Shown here: positions 1-11,400 of the stretch, piece after piece | Layout of the letters: each line of letters opens with the position of its first letter | Numbering within the stretch: the stretch's first letter is position 1 | DNA from: Cafeteria roenbergensis | Lineage: Eukaryota > Sar > Bigyra > Bicosoecida > Cafeteriaceae | Reading direction: 5' to 3' | Length of the DNA stretch: 64,000 nucleotides | NCBI GenBank assembly: GCA_008330645.1 | Contig: VLTN01000051.1 | Span: forward strand, 211,054-275,053 | The notes under the pieces: model-generated | The model's database searches: none | What the model was told of the DNA's origin: nothing | What the model saw: only the letters and a program-made list of their open reading frames with translations | Translations under genes and position numbers: made by a program

Positions 1-3000
1 GCAACGGACCCGCGCCACCACCCGCGCAGACTCTGCCTGGGAGGGTCCCAGCAGCTCTGCCGACGACAGAGCCAGCGACGGACCGCCTTGGCTATGCTCT
101 GCCTGGTCACTGGAAGGATCCGGAAGGGTCCTGAGCGACGCCCTTGCGCCCAGTGCCACGGCCAGCGTGGACTCCGCTCTGGCCGCGTCCAGACGCGCGA
201 GGGGCGCCGACTGCCACGCTGGACCGTCATCGGGCGAGCCGAGAGACGCCTGCGGGGCGGAGGCTTGCGCTCCGCGTTCGACGGCTCTGCCGGTGACCTG
301 GTCGACGTCGGGGCCCGACAGCCCTCCGAGCGAGGACCCGCCGTCAGACACGGAACCCCCCCCGTCAGAGAGAGCGCCAGCATCAGAGGCGGGGCCGCCG
401 CGGCCGTCGGAAGGGTTTGCGCCGCTGAGAGCGGCTCTGCCAGAGCGTCCGCGGTGTCTCTCACTGCGGCTCTGCCAGTGGCTCTGCCGGAAGCGGCTGC
501 TGCTGCCGGCGGCGGCGGCGGCTGGGCTGTGGTCGTCAGACTCGTCGTCCTGGTCAGCTGACGCCCCGTCGACGGCGTCGGCCACCGCCTCCGCGACGCT
601 GCCGCCCCCCAGCAGGCGCGCCAGCGACCGCTCTGCCCGCTCCAGCGCCCCCACAAAGTAAGCCGGCTCCAGCCGCAGCTGGCCTGAGGGGTCCGTTGCG
701 GCTGCCCGGGCCCAGTGCTCTGCCGCCGCGTCGAAGCCCGCCAGCGCACCCAGGGGGGGCGCCGCTCCCGGCGAAACCGCGGGGTCAGTAAGCCACGCCA
801 TCAGCGAAGGGGAGCCGTTGAACGGGTCGCATCGCGCAACCGCAACTGCAACCGCTGCGTCCGCGCCGGCAACGGCCGCCACGTCATTGGGCGTCGGACG
901 ATAGTGGCCCGGAGGGCTGCCTCCCCACCCGGCGAAACCGCTCCCCAGAGCGGCAGCTTCGCGAAGGTGGCTTGGCACGGACAGCCCGAAGGCTCTGCCA
1001 GTCTGCAGCAGCGCCTCCAGCAGCGGGTCCGCGCCGATGTCCAGCGCGGTTTCGCCGGGTCCGACGGCCACGACTGGGCGACCCAGCGCCGCGCCGGCTT
1101 CGGAAGTGTCCGTTGGAAGCGCCGGCGCGGTCGCCACGGCAGCAGACCTCACCGCGGTGGTGCGCCGACGTCGCTCCTCGCCGCGAAACCGCAGGGCCCT
1201 CGCTGCCGCATCGTCGGTCGGGATCCGGACCCCGCCAGGCAGCCTTGGCGCGTGCCGCGACGACGTCGTCGTCGACGATGTTGCTCCGCCACACGGGTGA
1301 TGGCGGCGAGACTGGCTCGTTGACGCGGCCTTGACTCGCCCCCCGGCTCTGCCGGACGTGGTGCTCCAGGCCGGCGCCCCATACGCCGCGCCTGCTCTGC
1401 GATTTCGTCGCGGTGGCAGGGCCGGATCTGACGGGTCCTCGTCGTCCTCCTCCTCGTCGTCGTCGCCAGCTGACTCAGGGTCGACGTCGTCTTTGGCCTC
1501 GGCACCATCGGCGGCAGAGCCAGCCTCTCCAGCAGAGCCAGCGTGCAACACAGTGCGAGACTGAGACTGCGCCTGTGTCGCGGACGCGCTGGTGACACTT
1601 CCGCCGCCACGGCCTCCGCTTCCGCCGCCGACGCCTCGTCCTCCAACTCGACCAGACGACGAGAACGGTTTCACCGCCGACGTCGTTGCGAGGCCGCCGT
1701 CGCCGTCGTCCTGCAAAAACGCCATGAAGCCAAGCTGCAGAGCCTCCAGCTCTGCCGGCAGAGCCTCTAGGTGGGATCCGAAGTGCGTCCGCAGCTCACC
1801 CCTCCCGCGGCCGCGGCTCGACGCCGTGGAGGCGTCTCCCAGCTCGGCAGAGCTGGCCACAGAGGCGCTCGCTGACTTCATGTGGAGCGACGTCGACGAC
1901 GCATACGGGGCGATGAGCGACGCTCTCGCGCCGATGCCGGTGAGCGACGCCCTCGCACCAAAGTGCGTCGCTCCCCAGTCGCTCTCTCCGCCGTCCGGCA
2001 GAGCTGGAAGGATTCCCGATGTGACAGAGTCGAAGCGCCGCGGCAGAGCCGCAGACAGGTCCTCAAGCAACGCCCTTGGGAAGCGGCTGGCTGGGCCCGT
2101 CGCCAGGGCGGCGAGCGACGCTGCGTCGGGCACCGGAAACGCCGCCGGGCTCGACCACAGCACCGGCGGCCGCGGCGGGCGGATCGACGCGCCGAGAGAC
2201 GACGAAACCGCGGCAGCAGCGGCGGCTGCCCCGAGCGGACCGGCTCTGTCCGGAAGGATTCCCTGCTCCCTCGCCGCCGCGATTGAGCGACGCGTCCGCT
2301 CGATGCAGAGCAACACCCTGTGCGCCGCCTCCACGCGCGCTCTGGTGAGGTCGCCCCCTGAGCGCACCGCCGCCAGCATGGCGGCAGAGCCGGCGTCCAT
2401 GGAGGCGCGGACGCGGCGGCGCCACTCGGCGTGTCGGAGGGCCGTTGCCAGCGCGCGGCGCGCCAATCGCAGGTGCTTCGTGCGGTTTCGCCGCATGCGG
2501 ACGATGATGCGCGTGGCACGGCGAAGCTTCTGCGGTGATGGGGCGGAGATGGGGCGGTGATAGGAGGGGCGGTGGTGATGGGGGAGGGGGCGGTGATGGG
2601 TCACGGGCGGCGTCAGAAGCAGGGCCAGCGATGGAAGAGCTGGGCGGCGGGGCGGTGATGGGTCACGGGCGGCGTCAGAAGCAGGGCCAGCGATGGAAGA
2701 GCTGGGCGGCGGGGCGGTGGCCTGGGTGAGAGACGCAAAGGACCGCTGCACGAAGGGGCCGCCGCTGCCCACCCCCCCCCCATGGGCCGCGTGTGCCGGG
2801 CCCAGCGATGCGGGGTGGTCGTCAAGGCCTCATCGCTGCAGCTTGACAATCGCCACAACGTCGACTGAGGGGCGCATTGCGGCATTCCGCGGCCGGTCCA
2901 GGGATGCCCCCAGGCGATCCGCTACCCAGGCAGTGTGTGCCGCGGCTGTGCCGGGGACGGTGGGGCCCAGCCGCCCGCTTCCGGCCGCACGGCGGTCGCG

Positions 3001-3353
3001 CTTGCGGCGCGGGCAGCCAAATCGCCGAGCGCCGGCGGCAGCGCGGAAAAATCGCGCGCAGCGCTCACCTCAGCAACGGCGTCCTGGCGCGTCATGCGCG
3101 CCCACTCGGCTGGCAGGCGGCCCTTGCCGTCGCGCTCCCGCAGCAGGCACAGCAGCGGGGCGTCGAACCCAGTGGCCTCTGCCAGGCGCAGCAGCGGCGC
3201 CAGCATGCGGTCGAAGGCGGCCTCGTCTGTCGCGATGGCACGGATGAGCGGGGTGACCTCGAACTTGAGCTGGGCCTGCTGGGCGCGCCGCTGCTTTTCG
3301 CGCTCGGCGGCGGCCAGCGCGCCTCCCACGCCGGGCCGTGCGGTTGCGGCCAT
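1..3353 (-). CDS. Ankyrin-like low-complexity protein, spliced, 3' end beyond window
   Basis: The function is unknown. The start is the ATG at 3353, beginning MAATARPGVGG. Exon 1 (3353-3069, 95 codons) contains an ankyrin-like helical pair (TPLIRAIATDEAAFDRML, then LLRLAEATGFDAPLL and GRLPAEWARM). It ends at a strong donor GAG|GTGAGC; a 68-bp intron (3068-3001) ends in GCAAG, and exon 2 continues in phase from 3000 to about 2833 (VADRLGASLDRPRNAAM, then VDVVAIVKLQR). An in-frame TGA at 2832-2830 must lie in a further intron, possibly ending at the pyrimidine-rich CTCACCCAG near 2722 or at ACCGCAG near 2535. From there the same frame is open to the window edge, about 840 codons. This part has a basic helical stretch (RIIVRMRRNRTKHLRLARR, IQ-like), an acidic Asp/Glu run near 1450-1480 and many Ala/Ser/Gly stretches. 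A 62-bp tandem duplication lies in the uncertain intron zone. I am fairly sure it is coding and unsure of the middle splice sites. Confidence 0.6.
2583..2719. repeat. 62-bp tandem duplication
   Basis: Two near-identical copies with period 62 (cggtgatgggtcacgggcgg begins at 2591 and again at 2653). The period is not a multiple of three, so the copies read in different frames on the minus strand. This suggests an intron of the minus-strand gene rather than protein sequence. Short ggggcggtgatgg elements continue towards 2540. Confidence 0.8.
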
Positions 3354-5415
3354 GCTGGCGAGGCGCTGGCCAGGCCGTAGCAGGGCCCGGGGACGCGATG
3401 CGGCCCCCAGGCGGGATCGGCGAGAACGCTCCCGGGCCGACTGCCCTCGGCGCGGTCCCTGGGACGCTGTGCGGGGCGTGCCAGGGCGGTCTCGATGCGC
3501 TTGCGTGCCATTCGCCGTTTGCAAGGGGGGGCTCTGCCGAGCACTGCGCCGTCGCGCGCTCGCGCCCGTTCGCGCGCCGGCCTCGGCGGGGTGTGGGCCT
3601 TGCCGCTTTGATTCCAAGAGCAGCTTCGTGGCGAATACGCACACACTTTTGCCGCGCGCGTCATTCCGCTGCGCATTGCCTCGGGGCAATGAAGACTCGC
3701 CCTGACTCGTGACTTGTTTTGCATTTGCTTCTGCTCCGGCAACCGCCGTAGTTGTAGCCCGCAGTTCTGAAACAGCAATTGCGGCTTTGCCCAGAGTTGT
3801 GAGCCTTCGCCGATTCATCGCCCCCCCCCCCCCGCCTTCAGTCCTGGCCTTCGACTGCAAGGCCTGGAACCCGCCGTCGCAGGCTTGCGGGGCCCTGGCC
3901 ACCGGGCCTCGCTGGCCGTGGCGCGCGGTGCCAGGCGTCGAGCGGCCGGGCGGGTGCGGAGCGGGCGAACGAGTGTCCGATCCAGCCCCGGACGCGCACG
4001 CGCGTCGCCCCGCGACCGCCGCCCCCGGCGACAGCAGCGGCGGGGAGCCAGGTGGCTCGCTTTCCACGCCGCCCCGGAGAGTGGCTGTGCCTGCTCGACC
4101 ACGGCCGCCTCGCATTCGCGGCGGGCTCGCTCTCTGTTGAGGTTGCGGGCAAACGGCAAGACTATTTCGCCAGTGCAACGCCGCTCGCAGCGCTGCCAAC
4201 GCCGAGGGCTTCCTGAGCAAGGCTTCCCGCGCCGAGTCGCCCTCCTCCCGCCCTTCCCACCCCTGGGCCGTCGTGTGCTCCGTCGGGAGGCCTCGCGCCG
4301 GAGGACCGCGCGTGCGGAGCCGCCGCTGGTGCGACGTGCGTCCGGTTGCATCGCTTCGCTACGGTGCTCTGGACCCCGTGTCCACGCCGAAGCGCAGCCA
4401 CTATGCCCCCGCCGAGGCACGCGCACGCCAATGGCGCGGTCGTTGCGAGAGGTGGGGCATCTGCGCGGCGGGGCGCGGGGGCAGAAGGCCTTTCCGCGGG
4501 CGCGCCAAGGCGGGAGGGCGCTCGGACCTCGTTCCGTCTCAGCCTGCCGAGCGATCCGCGCGTCACCAACCGATCAGACAGCACGGTTGTCGCGGAAGGA
4601 CAACTCGCCTCCACACAGGCCTCGCCCGCCCCGCGCCCACAACCGCGCCGGACCCCGCCATCGCAGGCGAGTCGCTCTCCGGACGGAAGCTCCGAGTGGG
4701 TTGCTCAGGGGCAGGGGGCGCGGTCCGAGCGCTGGCGGGCCTCGCCGGGGCGCTGCGCGAGCGCCGGGCCAATCGGCGCAACTGCCCTGCTCCACGCCGA
4801 GCAGAGCGACGCGAGGCTTCCACGGCGCGCCCTCGCTGCCACCTTGGACCCTCGCAGCAGCTGTCGGGAAACCACAGCGCGCGCTGACGAGCCCCCCAAA
4901 GCGACGCTCAGGCCACTCGTGAGCAAGCGAGCCCGCGCGCAGGCGGCGCAGGCGGCGCAGGGCTCCCCGGCGGAATGGCCCGTGGAAGCAGTTGCCGACG
5001 AGCGCTCCGACGACTGAACCGCCAACGCAGGCGCCAGAGCCCTCCCCGCGCCGCCGCCAGCGGGCACCCCTTGCCCCGAACTCGCCCTTCAAGGGCACGG
5101 CAGGGGCTGCCCCACCCTCCCCCTCGGCCGGCCGGGCTGGTGACGCGCGCCCGGCCCAGAACCGCCCTCTCGCTTGACCCACCAACCCGTTGCTCAGGCA
5201 TCCGGCCACGCGCCTTCGCCCGAGCGTACGTCTGCGCCGCCGCGCCCCGCCGCGCCCCGCCCCGCCCCGCCCTGCCCTGCCTCCCCAAACCTTGAGTGGC
5301 CTGGACCCTGACTGCCCCCTTCCCTCCCCGTCCCCCCCGCCCCAATTTTCCGTCCCGCCCGACGTCGCAGTTGCCCAGGCGCCAGCTCTTGCAGCCAACA
5401 ACGCAGCCCAGCCTT
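3354..5415. other. Divergent intergenic region
   Basis: Two kilobases between the minus-strand ankyrin-like gene and giant receptor A. Many open frames exist on both strands, but they are arginine/proline/alanine-rich with no recognisable motif, as expected from GC-rich noncoding DNA. A run of C followed by gccttc at about 3823-3838 closely resembles the pyrimidine tract of the first intron of receptor A (about 5986-6004), so a 5'-UTR intron is possible. A CAATTG sits near 3775. I see no RNA gene. Confidence 0.5.
5343..5351 (+). promoter_or_regulatory. CAATTTT upstream element of receptor A
   Basis: CAATTTTCC lies 73 bp upstream of the chosen ATG in otherwise extremely GC-rich sequence. Similar CAATTTT elements precede the starts at 18255 (at 18121) and 27116 (at 26951). 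It may be a core promoter or transcription-start element; this is inference from recurrence only. Confidence 0.35.
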
Positions 5416-8400
5416 ATGCGCTCCTCCACTCTCGCTCTGGCCCTCGTGGCCGCAGCGGCCTGCGCCGTGCGCGCGGCCGAGCTTCCCCCCGGCGTTGTGT
5501 CGCGGTGGGTGGCGTCGGAGGCCACGGACGCGTTCGGCCAGCCCGTCGGCGACGGGGACTCGATTGCAGGTGTTCCTGACGAGGTGGGCGACGACCCGCT
5601 CGACGGCCCGGCGTCGGCGCCAAAGGCGCGCCTCTCTGCCCGCGGCTGCCACACATCCATGTCGTACGAGTCTTCCCGCTATCTGTCCACGCGCGATGCG
5701 GACGGCGACCTGGACCCCGACGGCGAGGAATGGCTCGTTTACATCGTGGGAAAGCAGACTGGCACGGCCAAGGGCCACGCCGTCGACCGCCACGGCGACC
5801 GCTGGCGCTTCGCAATGCTTCGGGGCCTCGCGTACACCCTCTCCACGGTCCTCATTGACCGCTACACGACCCCCACGGTCAAAGCGGCCACCAAAATGCC
5901 CGACACCGTGAGATTGTCCCGCGCCGCCGCAAATCGTTTCCGCCCGAGCTTGCGATGCAACCGTGCCAACCTCGTTCCCAGCGCCCCCCCCCCCCCCGCC
6001 TTCTATCCCGTGCCTGCAGCTGAACATGTGGTCCGTGTGGGCCACTCACATCAAGCGGGTCGGCACCTCGGAGGTGTGGCAAGCCGTCGTGATGGACAAC
6101 AACGACGACTCTGCTGCAACCGGCGGCGGCATCTCCGGGAACGACAGCGACACCTTCACCGGAAACATTACCATGTCCGGCAGCACGTTTTACCTGGGCG
6201 GCAGTGTCTCGAGCTTCCAGGGCGAGATCCTCGAGGCAGGCGTGCTGCGCCGCAAGGACATCGACCGCGACGCCCTGCAAGCCTTCCTGGACGAGCGTTA
6301 CCACCTCGCCTGCCCCGAGCTGGCCCCCGCGGGCTCCGCGGCGGCCCAGCGGGCAGTGACCCCCGCGCTTTCCAACAAGGACGCCGACTGCTCAATCGCC
6401 GGCTCGCCGGCCGCGCGCGACCTGGGGTCTTGCACGCAGACCTGCGCCGCCGGCGCCTCGCGCGTGGCCGGCACCGCTGCCCATATCTGCAACACCGGCG
6501 CGTGGTCCGGCAGCCCCATCGTCTGCGAGGGCGTGTGCCCGCAGGTGGCCGCGCCCGCCTCCTCCTCCGTCTGCTACCAGGTGGCCCTCGGCCTCGACTT
6601 CGGCGCCACGCAGGCGGGCGGCAAGAGCGGCACCGCCGGCCTCGCCGAGGGCCCCCTCCGCCAGCTGACCGCCAGCCCGGCCGTCCCCTCGACCCTCCTG
6701 GGCCAGCTCTGGTCCATCGACGGCACCTCCGGCGTGGTGCGCTCCAACGCCTCCGGGAGCTGCGACCCCGCCGCCACCCCCTCCGCCCTCGTCCACTCCA
6801 ACCCGCTGTGGGCGTCCTTCGTGTCGGCATCCTCCGCCGTCGCGGTCGACGTCACTCTCGGTTTCACCGCCTCCTCCACCGGCACCGGCTCTCTGGGCGT
6901 GGTCACCCGCTACAGGGACGTCGACAACTATCTCCGCCTCACCGTGTCGCTCAACTACCCCGATAACGACCCCGGAACCGACCCGGCCACCGCCCTCAAC
7001 GCCATGGCCACCCTCGAGTCGGTGCGCGCCGGCGCGGTTTCGTCGCTTGCCAGCGGGGTCATCGCCGCCGACGACTTCGACGGCACCCAGGCCCTCCGCC
7101 TGCGGCTGTGGGTGAAGCAGGCGTCGCTCGTCGTCTACGCGGGGCCCCAGACGTGGCCCGCTGCCGACCAGGCCGACGCTCCCCGGGCGTACGGGTTCGG
7201 CCCGCCCGCCGGCGGCGGCAGCGGCTTCGGCAGCGAAATCGTCAACCCCGTCAACATGGAGGGGGCCGGCAGCGTGCCGATGGCAGGCATGTCCCCCAGC
7301 GGTTTCGCCGGGTGGAGCACGTTCTCGGCGTCGGTGACGAACCTGGACCACGGCGAGGACACGGCGGGACTTTACTCCGACGGCGCCGGCTGGTTCGACG
7401 ACCTGGTGGTGTCGACGGATTGCCAGGCCGGGCGCGCGTGCCAGTACGGCTCCTCGACGATGCAGTGCGTGCACGGCTGCGCGGTGGGATACCAGGCGGC
7501 AAACGGCACGCAGCAGCGCACGTGCAACGCCGGCACGACGTCGGGGTCGGTCGGCGCCTGGTCCGGGGAGGAGCTGCGCTGCGCCCCCGTCAAGCCGGCG
7601 GTGCCCCCCGGGCTGGAGCCCTTTGACGTGCCGGAGAACAGCCTCGTCGACACGCCGGTGGGCACGCCGCTGAGCGAGGTGGTCAAGAGCAACGCGAGCG
7701 ACGTCGCCATCCTGTTCAGCCTGCAGGGCACCGGCCACATGCGCAACGGCCAGGCCGTGTTCAAGATCGCGGGATGCTCGGGCCAGGTGTACGTTGACAA
7801 CGGCGGCAGCGCCAACCTCAACCACGAGACTGACCCGCGCTTCGACATCACCGTGGCCGCCACGCCCAACGGCGAAGTGGCCTCCGCCACCACCTTCGTC
7901 GTGACGATCATGGTGACCGACGTCGACGAGGCGCCCGTGCTGGTATCGCCGGCCAACCGCTCCGTGAACGAGGCGGCCTCCCCCGGCTCGGACATCGGCC
8001 TGCCGCTGGAGTGGAGCGACCCTGACTGCCCCGACATCGCGACGTGCGACTCGACGCCGGCGTTCACCATCGTGGGCGGGTCGCCTGCGTCCTGGCAGAC
8101 GGGCGGCGCGAGCGGGCAGCCCGTGTTCGCGCTGGGCAACACCACCGGCCAGCTGGTGGTCGGCGCCGGCGGCGGCCTAGACTTCGAGACGCTCAGCGAG
8201 TACACGCTCACCGTTCGCGCGGCCTCGCCCGCGGACAACTCGCTCTTCTCAACGGCCACCGTGGTGATTTACGTGCTGGACGGGCCAGACCCGCCCTTCG
8301 CGCCGATGAACCAGCCCCCCATCTCGGTCGAGGCGCCCGACGTGTCCCCCGGAAAGGCCATCGGAGGCCCCGGGTCCGGCAGCTTCGTCTGCGGCAACGC

Positions 8401-11400
8401 TTCCGCCCAGGCGGCCGCCGCCGGCAGCTTCTTCGCCTGCGACTCCGACGTCGGCACCACCCTGACCTACACCAAGCAGAGCGTCTTCGACATCGTCAGC
8501 GGCAGCTTCGTGGCGTCGGACGTGATTCGCATCCACAGCACCACCGGCGCCATCACCTGGGGGCCCGACGCCCCCGCCAACGTCGGCAGCCGGGAGGTCG
8601 CCCGCGTCAACGGCGTCTCCGTCTACTACGCCGCCACGCTCACCGTGAGCGTGTCGGACGGCGGCCTGGCCACCGTGGGCAGCATCAACATCCTCGTCGG
8701 CGCCAACGCCACCGGCCGCCCCACGCTCGACTCGCTCCGCATCCTCACCAGCAGCGGTTACGCCACGACGTCGGCGCCCACCACGGGGTCCGGGTACAAG
8801 CTGGACTTTACCGGCGCCGGGCTCAGCGGCCCGGGCGTGTTCGGCGTCGCGTCGGGCTCGTGCCATTTCACGGACGAGGCCTTTTCACGGGCCCAGCCGG
8901 TGCCCATCGACGTCAGCTCCTGCGACGTCATGTCGGCCACCAGCGTGCAGTGCCTGGTGCCGCGGGGCGCGGGCCAGAAGCTCTCGTGCAACCTGCAGTT
9001 CACCGTGTCGGCCGTCTCGGGCGGCGGCACCCGCGTGGTCGACGCCATCACCTCCAGCGAGCTGCTCTTCTCGTACAGGAGCCCCTCCATCCCCTTCTCG
9101 TTCACGTCCGAGCAGTGGCCCACCGAGGGCGGCGGCACGCACGTGCTCAACGGCACCGGCTTCGGCTGGGATCCTGCCATCGTCAAGGTGGACGTCGGCG
9201 ACTACGGCTACAGCAACACGCCCGAGAGCGACATGTACCAGTTCCCGGCCAAGGTGTTGTCCGTGCAGGACAACGGCATCGTCATCGAGCGGCCGGAGAT
9301 GTACGGCCTTCGGGCTCACTTCCGGGTCAACGTGGGCGGCGGCACGTACCAGTCCTTCTTCCCCTTCGTGAACATCGAGGCGCCTGAGATCCTCAAGATC
9401 GAGCCCTCCTACAGCGGGATCGACATGCAGGAGCTGGACACGTACAGCCGGACCTACATCATCCTCACCGGGAAGAACTTTGGCCCGTACAACTCCGTCG
9501 CGGGCGCCACCCTGCGCCCCAGCGGCTGCCTCAACCGCAACTACGTGAACTACCAGTTCACCTGCCCGGACCAGTCCACCACGTCCAAGCTCTTCGGCGA
9601 CCCCTACCCGGACTACGCCTGCTACAAGAGCAGCTCGCGCGACGCGCACACGGTGGTGAGGTGCTCCGTGCCCCGCTGGGCCGGCCGCCGCCTCGGCGTC
9701 CACGTCTGCATCCCGCCTCCCTCCGGCACGGGCAAGATCTGCTCCAAGTCGTCCGTGTACACCGTCCCGGGCGGCCTGCCCGGCGTGGCCACGGCCCTCA
9801 ACACGGTCAGCTACGTCGCGCCGGAGATCGCGTCGCTCATCGCCCCCTCCGTGGCCAGCACGGAGGGCGGCGACCTGGTGACCATCCGCGCCCGCAACGT
9901 CGGCCCGATCGACTTCGACGGCCTCACCGTCCGCTACGGCCCCAAGGGCTACGAGTCGCGCTGGATCTACGCGCAGAACTGCAAGGTAACGCAGGGGTCG
10001 TACTACACCTCGCCGGGCACGGTCGTCTGCAACATGGCGCCCATGCCCAACGCGCAGCTCCTGCCCCTCGCGAACAACCACCAGTGGCTCGTCACGGTCA
10101 GCGGCGACAGCAAGGGGGAGCCCGGCTGCTGCTCCTCCTACGGCCCGCCCATCCTCTCAGCAATCTCCGGCCCCGGCGCAGCTGACGCCGTCACGCCGGG
10201 CGGCCAGGCCGTGGTCATCTCCGGGAAGAACTTCGGGCCCAGCCCCGGCCCCATCCGCGTCATGTACTACCTGACGATCGACAAGTCCGCCGACGACAGC
10301 GCCGGCGGCGGCGGCGGCATCCTCAACGCAACCGACATTCGCACCATCGGCGACGGCTCCGGCGAGTTCTACATCCAGCCCAACGGCGGGTCTGCCGCCT
10401 GCAAGATCACCGTCGACCACCTCGAGATCACCTGCGAAACCGCCCCGGCCGGCGGCTCGGGCCTCCGCTGGGAGGTGTTCGCGTACAACCGCAGCTCCGT
10501 GCCGCCGCTCACGGCCTACGCGCCGCCCCGCATCACCTCCATCGAGCTCCCCGACGGGTCCCCGGTCAGCGGCGCGAACCCGCTGGGCGGCACGGCGATT
10601 GTGATTCGCGGGGAGAACTTCGGCCCGCCGCAGGCCCCCTACGGCCCGTCCTTCGTCCAGGGGGTCCGCACGGGGCCCCTGCTCGAGTGGGCCCGCTACG
10701 GGTCCCCCGGCCGCTGGAAGGCGCTCTCCAACCTCACGATCACCAACCACACGCAGATCAACGCCATTCTCGGCCCCGGAATCGGCTCCTCGCAAACCGT
10801 CATCGTGTCGGTGGCCGGCCAGGAGTCGGGCGCCAACGGCGCCGGGGCGACCTTCTCCTTCTCCCCGCCCGTGCTGGCGACCATGACCCCGCTGTCCGGC
10901 CCGACGGTGCCCAGCAACGTCATCTCCGGCGACGCGGCGGACTCGTTCAAGGTCCGCGGCACCATCCGCAACGTGCCCGAGGGCTACCGCGTGCAGGCGC
11001 TGTTTGGCAACCCGTCCGACTCCTCGCGGGTCGACCCGCCCATCTCCGCATCGGTCACGTTCGACGACACGTCGCCGGACCGCACCGCGTCCTTCCAGTT
11101 CGACCTCCCCGCCGGCGCCAGCTCGCGGCGCTACGTGTCGCTGCAGGTGACCGACCCCAACAGCCCGACGTCTGCCCCCACCCCGGCGCTGGGCGTGTGC
11201 GCGTTCAGCTACCGCGACCCCGTCCTCAAGACCTTCCAGGTGCGCCGTGTGCCTGCCTCCGAGACCCTTCCGAACCAGGTGCTCTTCAACTTCCCCAACC
11301 GCGCCCTCGACGCCTACGCTGTCACCCTGGTGGGTGAGTACCTGACCGACGCCACGCTGGAGGCCGCCGCCGGGGCGCGCATCACCCGCGTGGTGGAGGT

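Noticed and set aside
2830-2832. TGA read-through or selenocysteine in the minus-strand ankyrin-like gene
   Set aside because: Possible in principle because the same frame is open on both sides, but an intron is much more likely given the pyrimidine-rich acceptor downstream and the repeat-rich sequence.
4162-5401. Several overlapping open frames upstream of receptor A
   Set aside because: Arg/Pro/Ala-rich in every frame, no motif, and they overlap one another on both strands as expected for noncoding GC-rich DNA.
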